Both the position numbers and the translations under genes were made by a program. A stretch of DNA of 41,778 nucleotides. Origin: Chloroflexota bacterium. Its GTDB lineage: Bacteria > Chloroflexota > Dehalococcoidia > Bin125. The stretch spans positions 1 through 41,778 of the forward strand of contig QGNQ01000015.1 of the NCBI GenBank assembly GCA_003228175.2, given 5' to 3'. This document shows, piece after piece, positions 31,623-40,375 of the stretch. How positions within the stretch are numbered: position 1 is the first letter of the stretch; every line of letters starts with the position of its first letter. Under the pieces are notes generated by a model. It was not told the DNA's origin, did not search any database, and was given only the letters and a program-made list of their open reading frames with translations.

Positions 31623-32993
31623 TCATCGACCTCGCTGCGGCGGGCGACGGTGCCCGCCACCCCGAGATCCGGGCGCCGCGGCCGGCCCGCCCCGTGCGCG
31701 TCCATCCGAAGCGCGTCCACCCGAAACACGACCGCCGCCCATCCCGCGACCCCCTCCACCGGAACCCCCTCTACCGGAACCACGGCCTCCGGAACCCCGG
31801 CCTCGGCCTCCGCCACCGGACTTCACCGGCTCGTGCCGCATCGAAGGATCGGGCTCGAAGCCCTCCACGATCTCGGCCGGCAAACGTCGTCCCAGCAAGC
31901 GCTCAATCGCGCGCAGCTGAATGCTCTCACAGCCACACACCAACGACAGCGCCGCCCCGCCCGCACCGGCACGACCCGTCCGGCCAATGCGGTGCACGTA
32001 ATCCTCGGGCACCATCGGCAGCTCGAAGTTGATCACCTGCGGCAGCCCACTGATATCGAGCCCCCGCGACGCCAGATCCGTCGCCACCAGAGCGCGGCTC
32101 TGGCCGTTCTTGAAGCCGGCCAGCGCCCGCGTGCGCGCGCCCTGGCTCTTGTTCCCATGAATCGCGTCGGCCCGAATCCCAGCCTTCGTCAGCGCCTCCG
32201 CCACCCGATTCGCCCGATGCTTCGTGCGCGTGAAAACTAGGACCTGGTCCCACTCCTCCTCCGCGAACAGCTCCGTCAACAGCGCCAGCTTCTGCCCCGT
32301 GTCCACTTCCAAGATCATCTGCTCAACCGTGTCCGCCGCCAGCTCCTTGGGTGACACGTCCACCGACACCGGCTGCTCCAGCAGTCCCCGCGCCAGCGTC
32401 GCCACTTCCCCCTTCAGCGTCGCGCTGAAGAGCAGGTTTTGCCGCTGCTCCGGCAGCAGCGCCAAAATCCGACGCACGTCCGGCAGGAAGCCCATGTCCA
32501 GCATCCGGTCGGCCTCGTCCAGCACGCAGATCTCCACCTCGGACAAGTCCAAGTTGTTCTGTCGCACATGATCGAGCAACCGCCCCGGCGTTGCAACCAC
32601 GATGTCCACGCCGCGACGCAGCGTATCGATCTGCGGAGTGATCCCAACGCCGCCGTAAATCGAGCAGGCCCGCAACGGCAGCGCGCCCCCGTAGGTGCGC
32701 GTGCTCTCCAGCACCTGCGCCGCCAGCTCACGCGTCGGCACCACCACCAGCCCGCGCACGGGCCGCCAGTCTCGCCGTTGCCGCGGCGGCCGATGCGTCT
32801 CCATCAGGCGTTGCAGCATCGGCAGCGTGAACGCCGCCGTCTTACCCGTGCCCGTTTGGGCGGCGGCCATCAGGTCGCGCCCCTCCAGGATCGGCTTGAT
32901 CGCCTGCTCCTGCACCGGCGTCGGGACCTCGTAGCCTTGATCGCGAATAGCGTGAAGTAGCTCGGCGCGCAGGCCGAACTGATCGAATGACAT
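31623..32993 (-). CDS. DEAD-box RNA helicase (RhlE-like)
   Basis: 456 aa. Motifs in order: Q motif (FDQFGLRAELLHAIRDQGYE, TPVQEQAI), AQTGTGKT, PTRELA, TPGRLLDH, VLDEADRML, FSATL, then domain 2 with VATDLASRGLDI and HRIGRTGRAG. Residues about 390-456 are a Gly/Arg/Ser-rich tail of RGG type (GRGRGSGGRGSGRGGSGGGGRG), probably an unstructured RNA-binding region. The enzyme unwinds RNA duplexes with ATP, typically in ribosome assembly or cold adaptation. The leader carries a small hairpin GGGCG-TTCG-CGCCC (33021-33034) and a palindrome TCGGGCCGCCCGA (33041-33053), which may affect its expression. The Shine-Dalgarno before ATG 32993 is weak. Confidence 0.95.
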   Translation of the reverse strand: MSFDQFGLRAELLHAIRDQGYEVPTPVQEQAIKPILEGRDLMAAAQTGTGKTAAFTLPMLQRLMETHRPPRQRRDWRPVRGLVVVPTRELAAQVLESTRTYGGALPLRACSIYGGVGITPQIDTLRRGVDIVVATPGRLLDHVRQNNLDLSEVEICVLDEADRMLDMGFLPDVRRILALLPEQRQNLLFSATLKGEVATLARGLLEQPVSVDVSPKELAADTVEQMILEVDTGQKLALLTELFAEEEWDQVLVFTRTKHRANRVAEALTKAGIRADAIHGNKSQGARTRALAGFKNGQSRALVATDLASRGLDISGLPQVINFELPMVPEDYVHRIGRTGRAGAGGAALSLVCGCESIQLRAIERLLGRRLPAEIVEGFEPDPSMRHEPVKSGGGGRGRGSGGRGSGRGGSGGGGRGMGGGRVSGGRASDGRARGGPAAAPGSRGGGHRRPPQRGR

Positions 32994-33237
32994 GAAGGGG
33001 GGATCTCTCTCATTGGGCCGGGGCGTTCGCGCCCGTCAGCTCGGGCCGCCCGAAGGTCGGTGCGTCATTAGTGGGTGAAGACGCGACCGGGCCGGATGGG
33101 AGATCGATCAGGCACGGGTGTCTTCGCTGATGAAATCACTCTCGCACGCCGGGGCCCGGATAGACAGTCGCCACGTGTCACAGCGCGCGCGGCCGCCGAC
33201 ACACCTCGACCACCCCACACCAAGCCGCACCGTCGGA

Positions 33238-33633
33238 TCAGACGCGCGCGATGACCTTGATCTCGATCAGCAGCTCCGGCATCACAAGCCCGCCGACCTG
33301 GACCATCGTCTGCGACACCGCCGCCCGCTCCCCGTAGACCTCGCCGCGCAGGGCGAACATCTCACGACTCTTCGCCATGGCGTCCGCGATATCCGTCACC
33401 AGCCACATCTCATCAACGACGTTCTCCATCGTCGCGCCAAACTCGCTCAGGATCCCGCCGATCAAGCCGTACACCTGGCGCGTCTGACCAACCAAGTCCC
33501 CCGGCGCAACCACCGCGCCCTTGGCATCGATGCTCACCTGACCGGAGAGCGTGACCACGTCCCCGCTGCGGACGCCGTCTGCGATGAATCGGGCGAAGGG
33601 CCCCTTGCGAACCTCTTGCTTCTCGGGTGACAC
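33238..33633 (-). CDS. RidA/YjgF/UK114 family protein
   Basis: 131 aa, one RidA domain: FARFIADGVRSGDVVTLSGQ, VGQTRQVYGLIGGILSEFGATMENVV, and LLIEIKVIA. Family members are trimers that hydrolyse reactive enamines or imines, protecting PLP enzymes, but many have other uses. The usual Arg of imine-hydrolysing members, expected just before the strand preceding LLIEI, is not evident (AVSQTMVQV), so deaminase activity is doubtful. GTG 33633 is preferred to GTG 33639: the AAGGAG site overlaps the latter but sits five bases before the former. The gene follows the carboxylase gene on the same strand, 58 bases downstream of its stop. Confidence 0.85.
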   Translation of the reverse strand: MSPEKQEVRKGPFARFIADGVRSGDVVTLSGQVSIDAKGAVVAPGDLVGQTRQVYGLIGGILSEFGATMENVVDEMWLVTDIADAMAKSREMFALRGEVYGERAAVSQTMVQVGGLVMPELLIEIKVIARV

Positions 33634-33690
33634 GGGCACTCCTTACTCGCGGTCTGGGGAACTCCAGGCCTGCACGTCTGCTGTTGTCGC

Positions 33691-36600
33691 CTACCAAGTA
33701 TCCAGGAACTGCGCCCGGCCCCGACGCAACGGCTCCGACTCCGGCACCGACAGGATCCCCTGCGCGATCCAGCGCCGCGTCTCCGACGGATCGATCACGT
33801 CGTCCAGGCCATAGCGCGACGCCACGCTGAGCGCGCTCACGTGCTCGTACGACTGCGCCACCAGCCGCTCGTACTCCGCCGCCCGCTCCTCAATATCCTC
33901 GATCTTCGCCAGCGCCTCCCGATGCGAGAGCAGCACGCCCGCCTCCATATTCATCCCCCCGTGCTCGCTCTGCGGCCACGCCACCGTGAACACCTGCGCT
34001 CGCGAGTTCCCCGTCATCACCGACAGCGCCCCCAGCGCATAGCCCCCGCGCAGAATCACGCAGAACCGCGGCGTCTTCAAATTCACGCCCGTCACGAACA
34101 GCCGGCTGCAATGACGGATCAGCCCCGTCCGCTCCACCTCCGGGCCCACCATCATCCCCGGCGTGTCCACCATCGCGATGATCGGGATGTTGAACGCGTC
34201 GCACAGTTGCCAGAAACGCGCGATCTTGTCGGAGCCGTCGCTGTCGATAGCCCCGCTGATGTACGCGTTGTTGTTCGTCGTCAGTCCGTACGGTTGCCCC
34301 TCGATCCGGATGAACGCGGTCACCGCGCTCAGCCCGAACTCCGGCCGCAGCTCCAGCACCGAATCCTTATCGGCCAGGATCCGAATCACCTCCCGAATGT
34401 CGAACGCCCGGCCGCGCTTCTCCGGAATAATGTGCCGCAGCAAGCGCTGGTCGTTCGCCTCCCACTCGTCGATCGACCCCTGGAAGTACGACAGCACCTG
34501 CTTCGACACCGCAATCGCCTCGTCCTGGTCCTTCACCACAATGTCCACCGACCCCGCTGGCGCAAGGTCCGACATCGGCCCCACCTCCTCCGGCAGGAAC
34601 GCCCCCATGCCACCACCCTCGATCGTCGCCGGGCCGCCCATCGCGATCAGCGAGTCCTCCGTCGCGATGATGATGTCGGTGCAGCCCAGGATCGCCGCGT
34701 TGCCCGCGTAGCACCAGCCCGCCGTCACGCCGATCATCGGCACCGTGCCGCTCAAGTAGCCCATCTTCTCCCACGTGCGCACATAGGGATGCCCGGCGCT
34801 GGATCCGTCCGTGTCGCCGGAGCGCCCACCGGCGCCCTCACAGTGGAAGATCAGCGGCAGGGAGAGATCGTTGGCCAGCTCCATCATCCGGTCCGTCTTC
34901 TCGTGCCCGCGGCCGCCCTGCGTCCCGGCGAAGACCGTGTCGTCGTACGAGATAAAGATCGTCCGCGCGCGCTTCGCGTCGAATAAGTCCCCGTTGACCG
35001 ACCCGATCCCCGCCACCAGCCCGTCCGCCGGCGTTTTGCGGATCAACTCCTCCAACGAGCGCTTCTTGCTCTGCCCCGCGATCGCCAGCGGGCCGTACTC
35101 CACCCACGTGCCCTCATCGATCAGCTGCGTGATGTTCTCCCGCACCGTCCGACGATTCTTGCTGTGCCGTCGCTCCACCGCCGCCGGCCGGTTCTCATCC
35201 AGCAAGAACTGCCGCCGGTCGTAGATCGCCTGCAGGCTCGGGCGGATGTAGTCGATATCGACCGAGTCATCGTCATCGGCGATCGCCTCGCCCACGTCCC
35301 GCGGCTCAACGAACGCCAGCGGATGCGCGTCGAAGACCGTCTCCCCCACCTCCACGGTGACCGAGCGCACAAGACCGCCAAACTCCGCCTTCACCACGTG
35401 TTCCATCTTCAGCGCGCTCATGATGAAGAGCAGTTGGCCCTCGCGGACCGTATCCCCCTCGGCCACGTGGATCTCGGTCACGGTCCCTTGCAATGGAGCG
35501 GGCACCGGATCCGTGTTGGACGGGCCCACAATCTCCGGCGCCGCCCGTTGCGACGTCGCCTCGCCCTCGCGAAAGAATGTCAGCGACGCCAGCGGGTCCC
35601 GCTTGTCGAGCGTCGCGCCCGCGCCCCCAGCGGCCCCAGCGGCCCCAGCGGCCGCTTCCCCGGCGCTCGCCTCAATGGCGATCAGCGCCTCCACGTTGTC
35701 GTCCACCCAGCGCGTGTAGATGCCACCGCTCGTGAAGTCGGCGTGCGCAATGACGTTGCCCAGAAAAGGCGCGTTCGTCTCCAGGCCCCGGATCACAAAC
35801 TCGCTCAGGGCGCGCGACAGCCGCTGCACCGCCGTCTCGAACCCGCCCGACGGCGCATACGCGATCACCTTCGCCAGCAGCGAGTCGAAGTTCGGGTTCG
35901 TCCGATACCCCGGGTAGCCAAACGTGTCCACGCGCACACCCGGCCCGGCCGGCAGATGAAACGCCGTCAGCTCGCCCCCCGTCGGGCGAATGTTGCCATC
36001 CGGCAGCATCTGCTCCGTGTTCACGCGCGCCTGAATCGCGAAGCCGCGCGGCGCCGGGATCGACGCCTGTACCAAGCCCAGATCGGCCAGCGTCTCCCCG
36101 CCCGCGATCCGCAACTGCGATCGCACCAAATCGATCCCGCTCACCTCCTCCGTCACCGTGTGCTCCACCTGCAACCGCGGGTTCGCCTCAATGAAGAAGA
36201 AGCGCTCGTCGTTGGTGGCGTCCTGCAAAAATTCGAACGTCCCCAGGCTGCGGTAGTCCACCGACTCCGCCAGCCGCACCGCCGCCGCCGTAATCTGATC
36301 GCGCATCTCCGGCCGCAGCGTCGGGCTCGGTGCAAGCTCCACGAGCTTCTGGTGCCGACGCTGCACGCTGCACTCGCGTTCGCCCACATGGCTGACCGCC
36401 CCCGTGCCGTCGCCGATGATCTGAATCTCGATGTGCCGCGCCCGCGCAATCAGCTCCTCCACGTAGACCGCGCCCGATCCGAACGCCGCCTCCGATTCCG
36501 ACCGGCACCGCGCGTGCGCCTCCTCCACATCCGCCGCCGCCGTCACCACCCGCATCCCCCGACCGCCGCCGCCCGCCAGCGCCTTAATCACGATCGCGCC

Positions 36601-37110
36601 ACCCGCGCCAAGCCCCTCCAAGAACTCGCGTGCTTCCGGCCCCGTCACCGGCCCCGGGCTGCCCGGCAGCACCGGCACCGCATGCTCCGCCGCCCGTGCC
36701 CGCGCCCGCGACTTATCCCCCAGCAGCTCCAACGACTCCACCGACGGCCCCACGAACGTGATCCCCTCCTCCCCGCAACGCCGCGCGAACTCCGCGTTCT
36801 CGGCCAGGAAGCCGTAGCCGGGATGGACCGCGTCGCAGCCCGACTCCTTCGCCGCCGCCACCACCCCCTCGATATCCAGGTACGCCGCCGCTCCCGACCC
36901 ATCCAGCGCGACCGCCTCCGGCGCGCCACGGGCGTGCAGCGATTCCGCATCGTCGCTCGAGTAGATCGTGACGGGCGCAATGCCCAGCTCCTGCGCCGCC
37001 CGCATGATCCGAATCGCAATCTCGCCCCGATTGGCGATCAGCAGCTTGTGGATTCCTATGACACACGTCCTTCTCTCGCCCGGCCGCTCTGGCGGAGCCG
37101 ATCTGCGCAA
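33691..37110 (-). CDS. Single-chain biotin-dependent acyl-CoA carboxylase (BC-BCCP-CT)
   Basis: About 1139 aa. Biotin carboxylase comes first: KLLIANRGEIAIRIMRAAQE, GYGFLAENAEFA, the ATP-grasp loop IKALAGGGGRGMRVV, and FIEANPRLQVEHTVTE. After a variable region and Ala/Gly-rich linker, a biotinyl domain has SALKMEH with the biotinylated Lys568. The C-terminal ~450 residues are a carboxyltransferase with GTWVEYGPLAIAGQSKK, DDTVFAGTQGGRGHEKTDRM and IIPEKRGRAFDIREVI. It carboxylates an acyl-CoA (acetyl-, propionyl- or longer) to a malonyl-type CoA. Fusion in one chain resembles LCC-type carboxylases of Actinobacteria. The start is uncertain: the listed TTG 37110 is the only conventional in-frame start after the promoter, but ATA 37059, preceded by AGAAGGA, gives the better N-terminus (GIHKLLIANRGE). 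Confidence 0.9.
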   Translation of the reverse strand: MRRSAPPERPGERRTCVIGIHKLLIANRGEIAIRIMRAAQELGIAPVTIYSSDDAESLHARGAPEAVALDGSGAAAYLDIEGVVAAAKESGCDAVHPGYGFLAENAEFARRCGEEGITFVGPSVESLELLGDKSRARARAAEHAVPVLPGSPGPVTGPEAREFLEGLGAGGAIVIKALAGGGGRGMRVVTAAADVEEAHARCRSESEAAFGSGAVYVEELIARARHIEIQIIGDGTGAVSHVGERECSVQRRHQKLVELAPSPTLRPEMRDQITAAAVRLAESVDYRSLGTFEFLQDATNDERFFFIEANPRLQVEHTVTEEVSGIDLVRSQLRIAGGETLADLGLVQASIPAPRGFAIQARVNTEQMLPDGNIRPTGGELTAFHLPAGPGVRVDTFGYPGYRTNPNFDSLLAKVIAYAPSGGFETAVQRLSRALSEFVIRGLETNAPFLGNVIAHADFTSGGIYTRWVDDNVEALIAIEASAGEAAAGAAGAAGGAGATLDKRDPLASLTFFREGEATSQRAAPEIVGPSNTDPVPAPLQGTVTEIHVAEGDTVREGQLLFIMSALKMEHVVKAEFGGLVRSVTVEVGETVFDAHPLAFVEPRDVGEAIADDDDSVDIDYIRPSLQAIYDRRQFLLDENRPAAVERRHSKNRRTVRENITQLIDEGTWVEYGPLAIAGQSKKRSLEELIRKTPADGLVAGIGSVNGDLFDAKRARTIFISYDDTVFAGTQGGRGHEKTDRMMELANDLSLPLIFHCEGAGGRSGDTDGSSAGHPYVRTWEKMGYLSGTVPMIGVTAGWCYAGNAAILGCTDIIIATEDSLIAMGGPATIEGGGMGAFLPEEVGPMSDLAPAGSVDIVVKDQDEAIAVSKQVLSYFQGSIDEWEANDQRLLRHIIPEKRGRAFDIREVIRILADKDSVLELRPEFGLSAVTAFIRIEGQPYGLTTNNNAYISGAIDSDGSDKIARFWQLCDAFNIPIIAMVDTPGMMVGPEVERTGLIRHCSRLFVTGVNLKTPRFCVILRGGYALGALSVMTGNSRAQVFTVAWPQSEHGGMNMEAGVLLSHREALAKIEDIEERAAEYERLVAQSYEHVSALSVASRYGLDDVIDPSETRRWIAQGILSVPESEPLRRGRAQFLDTW

Positions 37111-37169
37111 CTGCCGTCCTGCACGTCGCCCACATAGGGGGCACTGCCTGCGGCCTGGCGGCCACCGGG

Positions 37170-37197
37170 AATCTAGCCGCTCGCACCGAATCACCAA
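37170..37197 (-). promoter_or_regulatory. Predicted carboxylase promoter
   Basis: On the minus strand TTGGTG (37197-37192), 16 bases and TAGATT (37175-37170) form a -35/-10 pair like that of the CoA-transferase gene. It places transcription start near 37163, which excludes more upstream start codons for the carboxylase. Confidence 0.45.
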
Positions 37198-37327
37198 AGC
37201 CAATACTTCACGCTCAAGAACGTTCCCCGGCGAGGGTCCGCCGAGCGTCCCGGGCCGCTACCCTGCTCGCCGAGGCCCAACCGCAATCCGGGCCCAGCCC
37301 CAGAAACGCAAGCCACAGGAGTTCAGA

Positions 37328-38254
37328 GTGTCCTACGACTTCATCCTCACGGAGAGCGACGGCCGCGTCGCCACCATCACCCTTAACCGCCCCGAGAAGC
37401 TCAACGCCCTCTCCAACGAGCTGCGCGGCGAGATGTTCCACGCGCTCAAGGAGGCCGAGGCCGACCCCGCCATCGGCATCATCATCATCAAAGGCGCTGG
37501 CCGCGCCTTCAGCGCCGGCTATGACCTCACGCCCGCGCCCGTCCCCAACCACCCCCACGTCAACCCCCACTCCGGCATGCCGGACGTCGGCACCACCCAC
37601 CCCAACCACTACGACTGGTCGCGACACACGATCTTGGCCAACTGGCAGATCTGGGAGCTCTCCAAGCCCGTCATCGCCCAGCTCCACGGCTACTGCCTGG
37701 CCGGCGGCACCGAGCTCGCCTCCATGTGCGACTTCCGCATCATCACCGAGGAGTGCCAGGTCGGCTACCCGCCCGTCCGTGCCATGGGCTCCATGGACAT
37801 GATGTGGGCCCCCTGGTTCCTCCCCCCCGCCAAGGCCCGCCTCTTCGCCTACAGCGGCGACGCCTTCACCGGCCGCGACCTTGAGTGGATGGGCTGGGCC
37901 ACCTACGCCGTCTCCAAGGACGAGATCGACGACTTCACGATGAAGTTCGCTCAGCGCCTCGGCAACATCGACAACCACATGCTCTCCTACAACAAGCGCG
38001 CCGTGAACCGCCAGTACGAGATCATGGGCATCCACACCGGCCTCATGTCCGGTACCGACGTCGAGGCCATGAGCAAGCACCGCCCCGAGGCCGGTGAGTT
38101 CGGCAAGCGCGCGCGCGAAGGCGGCCTCAAAGCCGCCCTGGAATGGCGCGACGGCCCCTTCCGCGACTTCCGCGGCGCATACGCCTCCGCCCCCCACGAC
38201 CGCGCCCTCGCCGGCGCCGACTCCTCGGACGAGTTCAAGGGCCAGGACGTCTAG
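37328..38254 (+). CDS. Enoyl-CoA hydratase/isomerase family protein
   Basis: 308 aa, crotonase fold with a longer middle and tail than usual. It shows ITLNRPEKLNALS, the oxyanion-hole segment GAGRAFSAGYDLTP, an inserted His/Asn/Pro-rich stretch (about residues 75-100: NHPHVNPHSGMPD), then LAGGTELASMCDFRI. The Glu of the ELASMCD motif is present, but the second catalytic Glu (FGQPE position) is Val in QVGYPPVRAMG, so it may be an isomerase or hydrolase variant. GTG 37328 has AGGAG about 9 bases before it. It diverges from the carboxylase gene and is followed by a terminator hairpin. Probable role: beta-oxidation-type step on an acyl-CoA; substrate not assignable. Confidence 0.9.
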   Translation: MSYDFILTESDGRVATITLNRPEKLNALSNELRGEMFHALKEAEADPAIGIIIIKGAGRAFSAGYDLTPAPVPNHPHVNPHSGMPDVGTTHPNHYDWSRHTILANWQIWELSKPVIAQLHGYCLAGGTELASMCDFRIITEECQVGYPPVRAMGSMDMMWAPWFLPPAKARLFAYSGDAFTGRDLEWMGWATYAVSKDEIDDFTMKFAQRLGNIDNHMLSYNKRAVNRQYEIMGIHTGLMSGTDVEAMSKHRPEAGEFGKRAREGGLKAALEWRDGPFRDFRGAYASAPHDRALAGADSSDEFKGQDV

Positions 38255-38284
38255 CGGCGCGCCCCTCCCACCAACGCACCAGCC

Positions 38285-38315
38285 AAACGGGCTCGGCGCA
38301 GGCCGGGCCCGTTTT
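38285..38315 (+). terminator. Intrinsic terminator after the crotonase gene
   Basis: AAACGGGCTCGGC (38285-38297) pairs with GCCGGGCCCGTTT (38302-38314), with one T-G wobble, around a GCAG loop, ending in TTTT. It is 30 bases after the TAG stop. Confidence 0.85.
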
Positions 38316-38340
38316 CCATCGGCGATCGTCCGCGCGGGGA

Positions 38341-38445
38341 CCTAGTATGCGGCCAGGCGGGCCTAGTATGCCGCCAGGCTGGGCCAGTGTGCCGCCAGGC
38401 CGGCCCAGTGTGCCGCCAGGCTGGCCCAGTGTGCCGCCAGGCCGG
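38341..38445. repeat. 21-22-bp tandem repeat, five units, with duplicated TAGTAT box
   Basis: Units begin at 38341, 38362, 38384, 38405 and 38426. Units 1-2 start CCTAGTATGC; units 3-5 start CCAGTGTGCC; all share the GCCGCCAGGC core. TAGTAT in the first two looks like a -10 element, so the repeat may duplicate the promoter of the NHL-protein gene. The last unit merges with GGAAGGA, the ribosome-binding site. Confidence 0.85.
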
Positions 38446-38456
38446 AAGGATCCCCC

Positions 38457-39416
38457 ATGACCACCGCCACGCCCACCCTCCCCCTCGACTGCCTCCACGA
38501 CTGGCAACAGCTGCCCAGCGGCATGACGTTGCACGAAACACCCGGCGTCAGCGTCGCCGCGGACGACACCGTCTTCCTCCTCACCCGCAACACCAACAAC
38601 CCCGTCATTGTCCTCTCGTCCCATGGCGAGTTCCTGCGCACCTTCGGCAAAGGCGTCTTCACCGACCGCACCCACGCCATACTCGCCGCGCACGACGGCT
38701 TCCTCTACTGCGTCGACGACGGATCACACACCGTCACCAAGTGGTCGCACGACGGCGAACTGCTGCTCACCATCGGCACGCCCGGCCAGTCCGCACCGCG
38801 CTTCAGCGGCGACCCCTTCAACCGCCCCACCGATGTCGCCGTCGCCCAGGACGGCAGCCTCTTCATCAGCGACGGCTACGGCAACGCCCGCGTTCACAAG
38901 TACTCCCCGACGGGGGAGCTGCTGCTCTCCTGGGGCGCACCCGGCATCGACCCCGGGCAGTTCCTCTGCCCGCACAACATCGCCCTCCACGAGGGTCGCA
39001 TCTACGTCGCCGACCGAGAGGCGCTGCGCGTCCAGATCTTCGACCTCGACGGCAGGCTCATCACGATCTGGAACAACATCCATCGCCCCTGCGGCCTCAG
39101 CGTCGGTCCCGACGGCCTCATCTACATCGGTGAGCTGAACGGCGTTCCGCTCATGGAGGGCGCACTCGGCATCGGCCATCGCGTCAGCGTCTACGACACC
39201 GACGGCGCACTGCAGGGCCGCTACGGGGACCCGGAGGAAGGCGACGAGCCCGGCCGATTCATCGCCCCCCACGCCGTCGCCGTCGACTCCCGCGGCGACG
39301 TCTACGTCGGCGAAGTCTCCTACACGATGCGCGGCGCGCAGCTCGATCCCCCGCGCGAGCTGCGCAGCCTCAAAAAGCTCGTCCGCACGGCCAGCGCCGC
39401 AGGCTCGGCCGGCTAG
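38457..39416 (+). CDS. NHL-repeat beta-propeller protein
   Basis: 319 aa. Repeated NHL-type blades can be read: GVSVAADDTVFLLTRNTNNPVIVLSSHGEFLRTFG, then FNRPTDVAVAQDGSLFISDGYGNARVHKYSPTGELLLSWG, then FLCPHNIALHEGRIYVADREALRVQIFDLDG, then RPCGLSVGPDGLIYIGEL and FIAPHAVAVDSRGDVYVGEV. It resembles peptidyl-alpha-hydroxyglycine lyase-like and SMP-30-like propellers annotated in environmental bacteria, but no signal peptide is present and no active site can be assigned. It could be a lactonase, a lyase or a binding scaffold. GGAAGGATCCCCC precedes ATG 38457. Its TAG shares a CTAG with the facing gene's stop. Confidence 0.82.
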   Translation: MTTATPTLPLDCLHDWQQLPSGMTLHETPGVSVAADDTVFLLTRNTNNPVIVLSSHGEFLRTFGKGVFTDRTHAILAAHDGFLYCVDDGSHTVTKWSHDGELLLTIGTPGQSAPRFSGDPFNRPTDVAVAQDGSLFISDGYGNARVHKYSPTGELLLSWGAPGIDPGQFLCPHNIALHEGRIYVADREALRVQIFDLDGRLITIWNNIHRPCGLSVGPDGLIYIGELNGVPLMEGALGIGHRVSVYDTDGALQGRYGDPEEGDEPGRFIAPHAVAVDSRGDVYVGEVSYTMRGAQLDPPRELRSLKKLVRTASAAGSAG

Positions 39417-40204
39417 CCCAGTATCGCCACGACCTCGCCCACGCCGATCGCCCGCACCACCGTCGTCTGACCGGATGTCGCGGGCGTCGGCGTCGCAGAC
39501 GCGCCCGTCGTCACGGCCTGACCGGCCTCCAAGCCCATCCCATTCGACGCCAGGTCATTCGCGACGGCCTGCAGCACGCCCAACGGGTCCAACCGCGCCT
39601 CGCCCTCTTCGCCCTGCCCCCGCACCTCCCCATCCACCAGGACCTCCCACTCCAGCGCCTTCAGGTCGCGTTCGCGCCAGTCCTCGATCTCCGGGCCCAT
39701 CACCAGCTTGCCGACCGCCAGCCCCGCCGCCACCACGCTCGGCAGCCCCACGGCCATCCCGTCGTCGAACGGGAAGTTCGCCGCCTCAATCGCGATGTGT
39801 GCGCTGCCCACCGCGTCCCGCACCTCCTCCATCGAGTACGGCTCCGCGCGCGGCGGCAGGCTCCCCGACATCCGAAACGCGACCTCCGCCTCCATCACGC
39901 AGCGATGAAAGCGGCTCGCGTCCAGCTCCGCCGGGCTCTCGCAGACCACGTTCCGGAACAGCGGCGCTCGCGGCGGCGAATCGAACCCCAGCGCCGACAT
40001 CTGCTTCGGGCTCGACGCGCCCGCCTTCCACGCCTCCGGCCGCACCGCCGACGGGTCTCGCACCGCCTGCGCAATGCGGTAGGCGTCGCCCAGCGTCTCT
40101 GGGCGGAACCCCTCCGGGATCAGCGACAGCGATCCGCCGCTGCCACGCGACTCTTTGATGAACGTTGCGGCCTCTTCGATCTGGGCCTCGGTCAGCACGG
40201 GCAT
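39413..40204 (-). CDS. 2-keto-4-pentenoate hydratase/fumarylacetoacetase-fold protein (MhpD-like)
   Basis: 263 aa. Segments characteristic of the hydratase/decarboxylase family are ETLGDAYRIAQAV, WKAGASSPKQMSALG, APLFRNVV, MEAEVAFRMSGSLPP (acidic metal-binding Glu pair), HIAIEAANFPF and the C-terminal VTTGASATPTPATSGQTTVVRAIGVGEVVAIL. The family adds water to, or decarboxylates, unsaturated 2-keto acids in meta-cleavage of aromatics. ATG 40204 is preferred to an in-frame start at 40231 because GGAAGGA lies about 9 bases before it. It shares its stop codon region with the NHL gene. The gene next upstream, an aminotransferase, could supply a keto acid, but this link is inference. Confidence 0.87.
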   Translation of the reverse strand: MPVLTEAQIEEAATFIKESRGSGGSLSLIPEGFRPETLGDAYRIAQAVRDPSAVRPEAWKAGASSPKQMSALGFDSPPRAPLFRNVVCESPAELDASRFHRCVMEAEVAFRMSGSLPPRAEPYSMEEVRDAVGSAHIAIEAANFPFDDGMAVGLPSVVAAGLAVGKLVMGPEIEDWRERDLKALEWEVLVDGEVRGQGEEGEARLDPLGVLQAVANDLASNGMGLEAGQAVTTGASATPTPATSGQTTVVRAIGVGEVVAILG

Positions 40205-40375
40205 GGCATGGTCCTTCCGGGATCGCAGCACTCGCGAGTCGAACGACGGCCGGCCGCGCGACGAGATTTCAGATCAACAACGTGCCGCACGAGCCACGCG
40301 CGCACCGTCGCAGGATAGTCGCCCCCGCACGCCGCCCCCCGACCCCACCCCACCGTCGACCGCCCACACCAGCCC

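Noticed and set aside
30275-32032. Plus-strand open frame antisense to MFS transporter and helicase tail
   Set aside because: His/Arg/Gln-rich translation, no motifs; the opposite strand has transporter helices and helicase motifs.
35164-37137. Plus-strand open frame antisense to the acyl-CoA carboxylase
   Set aside because: Low-complexity Arg-rich product; carboxylase motifs on the minus strand are clear.
38341-38445. CRISPR array
   Set aside because: Units are contiguous with no spacers and degenerate; this is a tandem repeat in a promoter region.
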